From NCBI GenBank assembly GCA_936908745.1, contig CAKZFX010000006.1, positions 1 through 64,000 of the forward strand: 64,000 nt of DNA, given 5' to 3'. The stretch is from an uncultured Chitinophagaceae bacterium (lineage in GTDB: Bacteria > Bacteroidota > Bacteroidia > Chitinophagales > Chitinophagaceae). The notes under the pieces were generated by a model. It was not told the DNA's origin, did no database searches, and saw only the letters and a program-made list of their open reading frames with translations. The position numbers and the translations under genes were made by a program. This document shows positions 51,556 through 59,582 of the stretch, piece by piece; within the stretch, counting starts at the first letter, position 1, and each line of letters opens with the position of its first letter.

Positions 51556-52449
51556 ATGGCATTTGAATGGAAAGGCGTTTTTCCGGCTATTACAACCAAA
51601 TTCACAGCAAACGATCAACTCGATCTTCCTTTATTTGAAAAAAACCTGCAAGCCCAGTTTGCAGCCGGTGTCGAAGGCATTATACTCGGCGGTACGCTGG
51701 GTGAAGCCAGTGTATTGACAACTGAAGAAAAAGAAACACTGGTAAAATTTACCGTGGAAAGAAGCGGTGACAAACCTGTTATCATCAATATTGCCGAAGG
51801 CAGCACCAAAGAAGCATTACAACAGGCTGCCTATGCCAAGCAATGGGGCGCTAAAGGATTGATGATATTGCCACCGATGCGCTACAAAGCCGATCATCGT
51901 GAAGTGGTAACCTACTTTAAGACAATTGCCGGCAATACAGATCTGCCGGTTATGATCTATAATAACCCCGTTGATTATAAGATAGACGTAACACCGGATA
52001 TGTTTGATGATTTGCAAAGCTGTAAAAACATTACGGCGATTAAAGAATCAACAAGAGATGTAACGAATATCACACGCCTGAAAAACCGCTTTGGCGACCG
52101 CTATAAAATTCTCTGCGGTGTTGATACATTGGCGATGGAAGAATTATTATTAGGCGCTGATGGACTTGTAGCTGGTTTGGTTTGTGCCTTTCCGAAGGAA
52201 ACAGTTGTGTTATATAATTGGGTAAAAGAAGGAAGGATTGCAGATGCCACTAAATTATACCGCTGGTTTATGCCATTACTGGAACTGGACATTCATCCCA
52301 AATTGGTTCAGTATATCAAACTGGCCGAAACGCAGGTGGGAATCGGCAGTGAATATGTGCGTCCGCCAAGATTAACGCTGACGGGTGAAGAAAGGGAACG
52401 GATTTTGAAAGTGATCAACGATGGCATTGCGGCAAGACCACAATTATAA
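51556..52449 (+). CDS. DapA-family 1-pyrroline-4-hydroxy-2-carboxylate deaminase
   Basis: A class I aldolase-type enzyme of 297 residues in the dihydrodipicolinate synthase family. The Schiff-base lysine is Lys163 (ITAIKESTRD) and the catalytic tyrosine is Tyr135 (MIYNNPVDY). GGTLGEASVLTTEEK is the usual substrate-carboxylate loop in variant form. DapA itself is less likely, because the gene sits 26 bases before a semialdehyde dehydrogenase and near a proline-racemase-type epimerase and an FAD dehydrogenase, the set used for trans-4-hydroxyproline catabolism. The deaminase makes 2-oxoglutarate semialdehyde. Role is inferred from context. Confidence 0.85.
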   Translation: MAFEWKGVFPAITTKFTANDQLDLPLFEKNLQAQFAAGVEGIILGGTLGEASVLTTEEKETLVKFTVERSGDKPVIINIAEGSTKEALQQAAYAKQWGAKGLMILPPMRYKADHREVVTYFKTIAGNTDLPVMIYNNPVDYKIDVTPDMFDDLQSCKNITAIKESTRDVTNITRLKNRFGDRYKILCGVDTLAMEELLLGADGLVAGLVCAFPKETVVLYNWVKEGRIADATKLYRWFMPLLELDIHPKLVQYIKLAETQVGIGSEYVRPPRLTLTGEERERILKVINDGIAARPQL

Positions 52450-52475
52450 TTTTCAACTAATAAAAAAGATAAGGA

Positions 52476-53969
52476 ATGTTCAACGATGCGACCGTAGAAG
52501 AGATAGACAGTGTTATGCAACAGGCATGGAAAGCATTTCATGCATATAGAAAAACCTCTTTAAAGCAACGTGCCGGTTTTATGCGGGCCATTGCCAGCCA
52601 AATAGAAGCCCTGGGTGATGAGTTATTAACCGTTTCCGCTTCGGAAACAAACCTGCCCGAAGCAAGACTGCGCAATGAACGGGCAAGAACGATGTATCAA
52701 CTGACCTCCTATGCGGATGCCTGCGAAAAAGGGGAGTGGATGGACATTCGTATTGATACAGCAATCGCAGATAAAAATCCTCCAAAGCCTGATATCCGTA
52801 AAATGTTGGTGCCGCTGGGGCCGGTGGTTGTATTTGGCGCAGCCAACTTTCCATTTGCCTATTCAACAGCCGGTGGCGATACAGCTACGGCGCTGGCAGC
52901 GGGTTGCCCGGTGATTGTAAAAGCACATCCTGCCCATGCCCAAACAAGTGAACTGGTGGCAAGTGCTATTTTAAAAGCAGCCGCTGACTCCTATATGCCG
53001 ACAGGTGTTTTCACACACGTACATGGTGCTTCTTTTGAAACCGGGAAAGCATTGATAGAACACCCGTATACAAAAGCGGTTGGCTTTACAGGTTCTTTTG
53101 CAGGCGGTAAACAATTATTTGACTGGGCCAACCAGCGCAAAGAACCTATTCCTGTGTTTGCAGAAATGAGCAGCATTAACCCTGTTTTCTTACTGCCGGA
53201 AAAAATGAAAAGCGAAGCGGCGGCCGTTGCAAAAAACTATGCAGGCTCGGTTACCTTAGGCGTGGGACAATTTTGTACCAATCCCGGTTTGATTATCGGC
53301 ATTGACAACAGCGACCTGCAAACCTTTCTCAGCATATTGGGCGAAGAGATCAGAAAAACAGCTCCCGGCACCATGCTCAACCCGGGTATCTTTAAAAACT
53401 ATGTAGAAAAAAGAGCGAATACGATTTCACAACAGGATGTGGAAACAGTAGCGGTAGCAGAAACAGAACCACAATTGAACCAGGGTGCGCCGACCATTGT
53501 TTCAGCAACAGCAGAAGCATTTATCAATAACCCGATCCTGCACCAGGAAGTATTCGGGCCTTTCTCTTTAATAGTGAAATGCAAAGACATGAACGAAATG
53601 CTGAACGTTGCTAAACATATCGAAGGACAATTGACAGCCACTTTAATGGCGACAGTGGATGATGTAAAAAATAACGAGGAGCTGGTAGAGACCGTTAAAA
53701 ATATTTGCGGACGTTTTATTCTCAATGGCGTACCGACAGGCGTGGAAGTTTGTTTGAGTATGCAACATGGCGGGCCTTTCCCGGCAACGACGGATTCCCG
53801 GTTTACCAGCGTGGGCGCAGACGGGATCAAACGTTTTGCAAGACCTGTAGCTTTCCAGAATTGGGACAATGAATTGTTGCCCGATGAACTGAAAAATGAA
53901 AATCCATCAGGCATCTGGAGAACGGTGAACAATGAACTCAGTCGGGAGTCGTTAGTCAGGAGTCAATAG
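52476..53969 (+). CDS. 2,5-dioxovalerate (2-oxoglutarate semialdehyde) dehydrogenase
   Basis: An NAD(P)-dependent aldehyde dehydrogenase of 497 residues. The catalytic Cys267 lies in GVGQFCTNPG. The segments GPVVVFGAANFPFAYSTAGG and GFTGSFAGGKQLFDWA are typical of the 2-oxoglutarate semialdehyde branch, and the general-base Glu is in PVFAEMSS. It would make 2-oxoglutarate from the product of the DapA-like deaminase. The gene is 26 bases downstream of it. The family end (NNEL) is followed by SRESLVRSQ, encoded by the start of a heptamer repeat that also supplies the stop codon. Confidence 0.92.
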   Translation: MFNDATVEEIDSVMQQAWKAFHAYRKTSLKQRAGFMRAIASQIEALGDELLTVSASETNLPEARLRNERARTMYQLTSYADACEKGEWMDIRIDTAIADKNPPKPDIRKMLVPLGPVVVFGAANFPFAYSTAGGDTATALAAGCPVIVKAHPAHAQTSELVASAILKAAADSYMPTGVFTHVHGASFETGKALIEHPYTKAVGFTGSFAGGKQLFDWANQRKEPIPVFAEMSSINPVFLLPEKMKSEAAAVAKNYAGSVTLGVGQFCTNPGLIIGIDNSDLQTFLSILGEEIRKTAPGTMLNPGIFKNYVEKRANTISQQDVETVAVAETEPQLNQGAPTIVSATAEAFINNPILHQEVFGPFSLIVKCKDMNEMLNVAKHIEGQLTATLMATVDDVKNNEELVETVKNICGRFILNGVPTGVEVCLSMQHGGPFPATTDSRFTSVGADGIKRFARPVAFQNWDNELLPDELKNENPSGIWRTVNNELSRESLVRSQ

Positions 53970-54078
53970 TCAGGAGTCAAGAGTCGATAGTCTTGAGTCT
54001 TTAGTAAAGAATCAGTATTATAAAAATGATATTGCTTTAAGATACTCCCGGCTCCAGACTATCGACTCCCGACTTTTA
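53939..54078. repeat. Heptamer repeat with inverted arms (AGTCGGG family)
   Basis: Units AGTCGGG, AGTCGTT, AGTCAGG, AGTCAAT and so on run out of the aldehyde dehydrogenase gene. An AT-rich middle (about 54002-54045) is followed by complementary units (ACTCCCG, GCTCCAG, ACTATCG, ACTCCCG) at 54046-54078. The two arms could pair. No gene lies in this 190-base gap. Confidence 0.8.
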
Positions 54079-54162
54079 CGATTTTAACAAAGAAAGACGC
54101 CTGACTTTTATCAGTTTCTCCTCTATTTATTTACCGTACATTCGCGGCCTTAATTAAGAAGC

Positions 54163-54741
54163 ATGAAGCAGGAAGAACTATTGGTCCAACGCAGCGGCAA
54201 CAAATGTGAACTTTGTGAAGCCACCGGCAAACTAAACGTATATGAAATACCACCCGCCACCGGCAATATGGAAGATGCGGTGCTGGTTTGCGATAAATGC
54301 CTTGCACAGATTGAGAAAAAAGAAGAATTGGATGCCACGCATTGGCAATGCCTTTCCACCAGCATGTGGAGTGAAGCGATTCCTGTAAAAGTGATGAGCT
54401 GGCGTATGCTCAATCGCCTGCGCAATGAAAGCTGGGCGGCTGACAACTTAGACATGCTCTATCTCGAAGAAAAAGACCTGGAGTGGGCAAAAGCCAGCGG
54501 CGATCATGAAAACGATGGCAGTGTTGACCTGCACAAAGACTGTTACGGCGCAGTGTTGCAAAATGGCGATAACGTAGTGCTGACAAAATCGCTGGATGTA
54601 AAAGGATCAACCGTAAATGCAAAAGTGGGAACGGTGGTGCGCAACATACGTCTCGTAGCTGATAATACGGAACAAATAGAAGGTCGTATCGAAGGACAAC
54701 AGATCGTGATCCTTACCAAATACTTACGGAAGCAAGCGTAG
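54163..54741 (+). CDS. PhnA domain protein
   Basis: A 192-residue PhnA-like protein. The zinc-ribbon N-terminus has Cys15, Cys18, Cys43 and Cys46 (CELC and CDKC). The C-terminal PhnA domain reads DCYGAVLQNGDNVVLTKSLDVKG and ends VVRNIRLVADNTEQIEGRI...GQQIVILTKYLRK. Despite the name, it is not shown to use phosphonates. It lies downstream of the dehydrogenase gene but is separated by a repeat; a TACATTCG box 20 bases upstream may give its own promoter. Confidence 0.87.
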   Translation: MKQEELLVQRSGNKCELCEATGKLNVYEIPPATGNMEDAVLVCDKCLAQIEKKEELDATHWQCLSTSMWSEAIPVKVMSWRMLNRLRNESWAADNLDMLYLEEKDLEWAKASGDHENDGSVDLHKDCYGAVLQNGDNVVLTKSLDVKGSTVNAKVGTVVRNIRLVADNTEQIEGRIEGQQIVILTKYLRKQA

Positions 54742-54985
54742 GAGAACCACAGAGAACATTTCCCACAAACCTGCCTGTCGGCAGACAGGGCCACTAAGAA
54801 GCACAAAGAAACTTAGCGTCTTTCCGTCTTAGCGGTTAAATCTTTCTCTGCGAAACTCTGCATCTCATGTTCTCTGCGGTAAAAAAAAGTATTTCCCAAA
54901 AATCACTAAGAAACACAAAGAAATCTGGCCTTTCAGCAAAAAACTCTGTGCATCTCTCTTTCTCCGTGCTTCTCTGTGGGCTATA
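54741..54985. repeat. Octamer repeat block with nested CCTGTC palindrome
   Basis: Between two convergent genes lie 8-base units such as CACTAAGA, AGCACAAA, AGCGTCTT, TCCGTCTT and AGCGGTTA, then a second similar run starting CACTAAGAAACACAAA. The inverted repeat CCTGTC-GGCA-GACAGG (54774-54789) is embedded near the left end. No gene is visible in this 250-base gap. Confidence 0.7.
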
Positions 54986-54992
54986 TTGTATT

Positions 54993-55424
54993 TTACTTCT
55001 TATGATAATTCACCATCCACTGCAATCCAAACTTATCTGTCAATGAACCCCAATAATCGCCCCAGAACATATCCGTCATTGGCATCGTAATTTGCCCGCC
55101 TGCTGATAAACCCGCAAAAATCCGATCGGCTTCTTCACGGCTGTCAGGATGAACAGAGATACTGAAATTATTTCCCATATTCAGTTTGTGTCCCATCGCT
55201 TCCAGCGCATCCGTACCCATTAAATAATCATTGCCAATTGGCAGGCATACATGCATGATGCCGTTTAGCTCGGCTTCGCTCAGGTTCTCTCTGCCGGGTA
55301 ATCCTTCCACGTCTTTAAAACGGGTGATGTTGCCCAGGAATTCACCGCCAAAAACGGATTGATAAAAACGAAAGGCTTCTTCAGTGTTGCCCTGGAAATT
55401 GACGTAGGCATTCAGCTTGATCAT
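54993..55424 (-). CDS. VOC family protein (PhnB/glyoxalase-like)
   Basis: A 143-residue protein of the vicinal-oxygen-chelate fold. The PhnB-type N-terminus is LNAYVNFQGNTEEAFRFYQSVFGGE, and MPMTDMFWGDYWGSLTDKFGLQWMVN is the usual end. HVCLPIGNDYLMGTDA fits the central strand. Its activity is unknown; close family members are annotated only as VOC or DUF1696-like. It is convergent with the PhnA gene across an octamer repeat. Confidence 0.9.
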   Translation of the reverse strand: MIKLNAYVNFQGNTEEAFRFYQSVFGGEFLGNITRFKDVEGLPGRENLSEAELNGIMHVCLPIGNDYLMGTDALEAMGHKLNMGNNFSISVHPDSREEADRIFAGLSAGGQITMPMTDMFWGDYWGSLTDKFGLQWMVNYHKK

Positions 55425-55548
55425 ATAATTTGTTTTAGAGTTTGTGTTTGAACGATTGACAGCACAAATATCAGTGGTTTATCGAAACACAAGATAGTTT
55501 TTCAGGCCAGTTTAGCGGGTTGATTGCGACAGGCGATAACTTCGCTGG

Positions 55549-56238
55549 ATGGCACACCTGTTGGACAATATGATCTGGAATGCGATCACTACCGGCAATA
55601 CGGGCATCGCAACCGTGGATGGCGATGTTGGTTTTTATCATCCCGATATTGCACCCTTTGCGGGCATGAAAGAAGTAAATAAAACCAATTTGGATAAACT
55701 GTATTCGTTGTTGCCGGCAGGACGAAAAATGGCAATCTCTTACTTTGATAACATTGACCTTGACAAAAGCAAATGGGAAACGCTGGCTAATATGCACTGC
55801 TGCCAGATGGTATATGAAAACCCGGTTGATTCATTTGTTACAGAACAAACCCCATTGGTGCAACGGTTAACGGACGAGCATATACCACAAATGCTGGAAC
55901 TGACAAGACTGACCAAGCCGGGACCCTTTTACGAACGCACTATTTTGTTTGGCAACTACTTTGGCGTATTCGATGGCGACAAACTTGTAGCTATGACAGG
56001 TCAACGGATGCATCCAATCCCATATTTAGAAGTAAGCGCTGTTTGTACGCATCCTGGCTATCGTGGCAAAGGATATGCGAAGGCAATTCTATTGCAGGTG
56101 ATGAAACTGATCTTGGAACAATCATTCACACCGTTTCTTCATGTGTTAAGCAGCAATGAAACAGCTATTAAACTGTACGAATCCGTTGGCTTAACTATAC
56201 GGACGAAATTGTATATTGATATGCTGAGGAGGCTTTAA
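55549..56238 (+). CDS. GNAT family N-acetyltransferase
   Basis: A 229-residue acetyltransferase with a FR47-like C-terminal GNAT domain. The acetyl-CoA-binding loop is VCTHPGYRGKGYAKAIL (pyrophosphate motif RGKGYA), preceded by LEVSAVC and followed by LHVLSSNETAIKLYESVGL. The N-terminal 110 residues are an extra domain (DNMIWNAITTGNTGIATV) as in the large FR47 group. The amine substrate is unknown. It runs between a VOC gene and a convergent membrane hydroxylase, overlapping the latter's end by 4 bases. Confidence 0.9.
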   Translation: MAHLLDNMIWNAITTGNTGIATVDGDVGFYHPDIAPFAGMKEVNKTNLDKLYSLLPAGRKMAISYFDNIDLDKSKWETLANMHCCQMVYENPVDSFVTEQTPLVQRLTDEHIPQMLELTRLTKPGPFYERTILFGNYFGVFDGDKLVAMTGQRMHPIPYLEVSAVCTHPGYRGKGYAKAILLQVMKLILEQSFTPFLHVLSSNETAIKLYESVGLTIRTKLYIDMLRRL

Positions 56239-57518
56239 CCCGCAAACACGGGACTCAACCGGTCTTCTTTGGTATGCTTCATCACAAACCATCCCGTCGC
56301 CAGGAAAGACAAGATAAAATAACCGGCTAAAATATACTGGACGGAAGACAAATAAGCCGAAGCGCCAAACCAATCATTATGCGTATACAATAAATACAAT
56401 CCTAAGCCACTGCATACAACCGCGGGAACAATGGCAAAACGATTGCGGTCCATGAGATCCGTCAATGCATAAACGAATACAAACAAAAAGCCGCCATACC
56501 AGAAAATATTACCCCGGTACAGTTGATTAATGCTGGCAATATTGCCAAACAGGTAACTTGTAAAAAGCAGCAGCATTAATAATTGTATCCAGCAAAACAC
56601 ATTGAACGCAGGCGACGTTTTGGTATCATACTTTTCAAACTGGTACACATCTTCAATCTTATACACAGGATACTTTTCCGCCACATCCCCCGGGCGATAG
56701 CCTGTTGGTTTGAACCACAACGTAAACTTATCTTTCCAGCTACTCGTCCGCCACGCATCTTTGATCAGCAAGCCCACATGCTGAAAATTGATCTTTAAAG
56801 GATTCCATGTCTGCACCGGTCTTGTAATGCCATACACCGGTGGCGCTGTGGCGAGTTCTTCCTGGAAAGTGCCAAACCATTTATCCCAGAAAATAAAGAT
56901 CTGCCCGTAATTCTTATCAATATACTCTTTATTAATAGCATGATGCACCCGGTGGTGCGAAGGAGTAACAATGATCTTTTCTAAAAATCCCATCCGGTTG
57001 ATATGCTGTGTATGGTACCAGAACTGTGCAAATAAATGCAGCGGCGCCACCACATTGATCACTTGCGCCGGTACACCTAACAAGGCAGCAGGCAACAGGA
57101 AAACCGCAAATGTTTTTACGATCGAGGAAACACTTTGACGAAGGGCACAAGCAAGATTAAACTCTTCGCTGCTATGATGAACAAGGTGACCATTCCAGAA
57201 AAAATTGACAGAATGCTGTAAACGATGCACGGCATAACCTGCAAAATCCAATGCAAAAAAAGCGATCACATAGGTCAGCAATTGATTGGGTACAGATGTC
57301 AATGCAAGCGTACGCAGGAAAAAAGGATAGGCAAGGATCACAAAAGAAAGCCCGATCACATCTTTTACCACGTTGGTGACACCAGAAGTCAAAGAAGAGA
57401 TCATATCCATATTGCGGACAGTGTCTTTTCCTTTCTTCCAGCCGTACCATTTTTCAAATAATACCAGCAGCAGGAAGGCGGGCATAGCGACCAGGAGAAT
57501 TTTTCCGTATTCGGCCAT
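56235..57518 (-). CDS. Sterol desaturase/AGMO-like membrane di-iron hydroxylase
   Basis: An integral-membrane enzyme of 427 residues in the fatty-acid hydroxylase superfamily. The histidine clusters are His98-x3-His102, His111/114/115 (GHLVHH), His169/172 (HTQH) and His188-193 (HHRVHH), the eight-His di-iron pattern. Membrane segments lie at both ends and the C-terminal part adds four or more helices, as in alkylglycerol monooxygenase. The chosen ATG gives MAEYGKILLVAMPAFLL; a longer frame overlaps the epimerase. It is divergent from the epimerase gene with 52 bases between them. The substrate could be an ether lipid, which is a family-level guess. Confidence 0.85.
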   Translation of the reverse strand: MAEYGKILLVAMPAFLLLVLFEKWYGWKKGKDTVRNMDMISSLTSGVTNVVKDVIGLSFVILAYPFFLRTLALTSVPNQLLTYVIAFFALDFAGYAVHRLQHSVNFFWNGHLVHHSSEEFNLACALRQSVSSIVKTFAVFLLPAALLGVPAQVINVVAPLHLFAQFWYHTQHINRMGFLEKIIVTPSHHRVHHAINKEYIDKNYGQIFIFWDKWFGTFQEELATAPPVYGITRPVQTWNPLKINFQHVGLLIKDAWRTSSWKDKFTLWFKPTGYRPGDVAEKYPVYKIEDVYQFEKYDTKTSPAFNVFCWIQLLMLLLFTSYLFGNIASINQLYRGNIFWYGGFLFVFVYALTDLMDRNRFAIVPAVVCSGLGLYLLYTHNDWFGASAYLSSVQYILAGYFILSFLATGWFVMKHTKEDRLSPVFAG

Positions 57519-57570
57519 TTGGGCAATCGTTTGTACGCTAAAATTAATGAACAATCGGATATATTTGGGT

Positions 57571-58575
57571 ATGTCCAAGCACATCTTCCAATGTATTGAT
57601 GCCCATACCTGTGGCAACCCCGTCAGGCTGGTAAAAGAAGGCGGCCCGCAATTAACAGGCAACAGCATGAGTGAAAAACGCCAGCACTTTCTCCGCGAAT
57701 TTGACTGGATACGCACGGGCCTGATGTTTGAACCCCGCGGGCATGATATGATGAGCGGCAGCATTCTTTACCCGCCCCACGATCCGCAAAATGACGTAGC
57801 CGTTTTGTTTATTGAAACAAGCGGCTGCCTGCCGATGTGCGGACATGGTACCATTGGAACGATCACCATTGCCATCGAAGAGGGATTGATACAACCCAAA
57901 ACACCCGGCATTGTCCGTATGGAAGCACCGGCAGGGTTAATCAATGTAAAATATGAAATGAAAAACGGTAAATGCGAATGGGTGCGGTTGACCAATGTAC
58001 CGGCCTATTTACATTCCACCGAACTAAAAGCACAATGCCCGGAGCTGGGAGAATTGGTAGTGGACGTTGCGTACGGTGGAAACTTTTATGCTATCGTAGA
58101 TGTGCAACCCAACTTTAAAGGACTGGAACATTATGCTGCTGATAAACTGATCGCATGGGCAAGAGAACTGCGCAAAAACATTAATGCCAGCTATGAATTT
58201 GTGCATCCCGAAGATCCGACGATCAACGGCTGCAGCCATATCCTGTGGACAGGTGCAGTATTGGACAAAACATCCACGGCAAGAAATGCTGTTTTCTATG
58301 GCGACAAAGCGATTGACCGTTCGCCCTGCGGCACGGGTACGAGTGCAAGAATGGCGCAATGGTATGCCAAAGGGTTGTTGAAAAAAGGCGATGAATTTAT
58401 CCATGAAAGTATCATCGGCAGCAAATTCATTGGAAGAATAGAAGAAGAACTGGCGCTGGATGGAAAACCGGCCATGCGGCCATCGGTGGAAGGCTGGGCA
58501 AAAATATATGGCTATAATACCATCTGGATTGACAAAGAAGACGATCCCTATGCACACGGTTTCCAGGTAATCTAA
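57571..58575 (+). CDS. 4-hydroxyproline epimerase (proline racemase family)
   Basis: A 334-residue cofactor-free epimerase. The N-terminal motif is DAHTCGNPVRLV. The two catalytic cysteines are both present: Cys90 (SGCLPMCGHGTIG) and Cys253 (SPCGTGTSARMA). Having Cys at the second site argues against the trans-3-hydroxyproline dehydratase branch, which has Thr. It should turn trans-4-hydroxy-L-proline into cis-4-hydroxy-D-proline, the substrate of the FAD dehydrogenase downstream. I took MSKHIFQCIDAH as start, because the longer frame overlaps the hydroxylase gene. The pathway role is inferred from the gene set. Confidence 0.92.
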   Translation: MSKHIFQCIDAHTCGNPVRLVKEGGPQLTGNSMSEKRQHFLREFDWIRTGLMFEPRGHDMMSGSILYPPHDPQNDVAVLFIETSGCLPMCGHGTIGTITIAIEEGLIQPKTPGIVRMEAPAGLINVKYEMKNGKCEWVRLTNVPAYLHSTELKAQCPELGELVVDVAYGGNFYAIVDVQPNFKGLEHYAADKLIAWARELRKNINASYEFVHPEDPTINGCSHILWTGAVLDKTSTARNAVFYGDKAIDRSPCGTGTSARMAQWYAKGLLKKGDEFIHESIIGSKFIGRIEEELALDGKPAMRPSVEGWAKIYGYNTIWIDKEDDPYAHGFQVI

Positions 58576-58616
58576 AACAAAAGCTACTCCGGCTCGCAAA
58601 TGCAAAATAATACCCC

Positions 58617-59570
58617 ATGATACGAACCGTTTTTTTCTTTATAACAGCAACCGTTTTTCTTTCCTGTAAAACAAAAGAGAAGCCTGTTGCTGAAACAAAA
58701 CTGCCCGATAAACTACTCGTGGTGCTGGGAACGGCACAAGATGCAGGCTATCCGCAAGCCGGTTGTGAAAAAGAATGTTGTAAGGATTACCGCGAAGGCA
58801 AAGAAGAAAAAAAACACGTGGTTTCATTGGCATTGGTGGACAATACAACCAACAAATACTGGCTGTTTGAAGCCACACCCGATATCGGTGATCAACTTTA
58901 TAAAATACAGGACTATCTTTCGGTGAAATCAAACTATTCGCCCGATGGCATCTTTATTACGCATGCGCATATCGGTCACTATGCAGGTTTACTGCAACTT
59001 GGCAGGGAAGTGATGGGCGCAAAAAATATTCCGGTATGGGCGATGCCACGCATGGATTCTTTCCTGCGCAACAATGCACCGTGGAGCCAATTGGTAAGTT
59101 TGCAAAACATACAATTGCAACCCCTGAAAGCCGATAGCAGCGTTTCATTAAACGCTTCTTTCAAAGTAACGCCTGTGCAAGTGCCGCACCGGGATGAATT
59201 TTCAGAAACCGCCGGTTTTATCATCGAAAGCGATAAAAAGAAAATCCTCTTTATTCCTGATATTGATAAATGGGAAAAATGGGATCGGGACATTGCTGCT
59301 CTTGTTGACAAAGTGGATATCGCTTTGCTCGATGGTACGTTTTATAAAAATGGGGAACTGCCTGGCCGTGATATGAAAGAAGTACCGCACCCGTTTGTAG
59401 AAGAAAGTATGCAACGTTTTGCTGCATTACCGGCGGCGACCAAATCAAAAATCGTGTTTATTCATTTCAACCATACAAACCCATTACTCAAAAAGCAATC
59501 AGCCGAAAAAGAAGCAGTGAAGGCAGCAGGCTTTGGCGTGGCAGAAGAAGGAATGCTGATTGAACTATAA
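58617..59570 (+). CDS. PqqB-like MBL-fold hydrolase, lipoprotein
   Basis: A 317-residue metallo-beta-lactamase-fold protein anchored by a lipobox (LSC, Cys17). The metal motif is His116-x-His118-x2-His121 (THAHIGHYAGL), and a second histidine follows in VPHRDEF. A Cys cluster (GCEKECC, about 50-55) sits where PqqB proteins have a metal site. The domain order matches the PqqB branch, but no other pqq gene is near. Its place between epimerase and dehydrogenase suggests co-expression with hydroxyproline catabolism; the reaction is unknown. Confidence 0.82.
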   Translation: MIRTVFFFITATVFLSCKTKEKPVAETKLPDKLLVVLGTAQDAGYPQAGCEKECCKDYREGKEEKKHVVSLALVDNTTNKYWLFEATPDIGDQLYKIQDYLSVKSNYSPDGIFITHAHIGHYAGLLQLGREVMGAKNIPVWAMPRMDSFLRNNAPWSQLVSLQNIQLQPLKADSSVSLNASFKVTPVQVPHRDEFSETAGFIIESDKKKILFIPDIDKWEKWDRDIAALVDKVDIALLDGTFYKNGELPGRDMKEVPHPFVEESMQRFAALPAATKSKIVFIHFNHTNPLLKKQSAEKEAVKAAGFGVAEEGMLIEL

Positions 59571-59582
59571 GACCTTTACAAA

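Noticed and set aside
57560..57567. TATATTTG as the promoter of the epimerase gene
   Set aside because: It is only three bases from the start codon and has no TTG at the right distance, so it may be chance unless the transcript is leaderless.
57519..57764. Longer N-terminus of the AGMO-like gene
   Set aside because: The extension overlaps the epimerase coding region on the other strand and has no membrane-protein pattern; the ATG at MAEYGKILL fits better.
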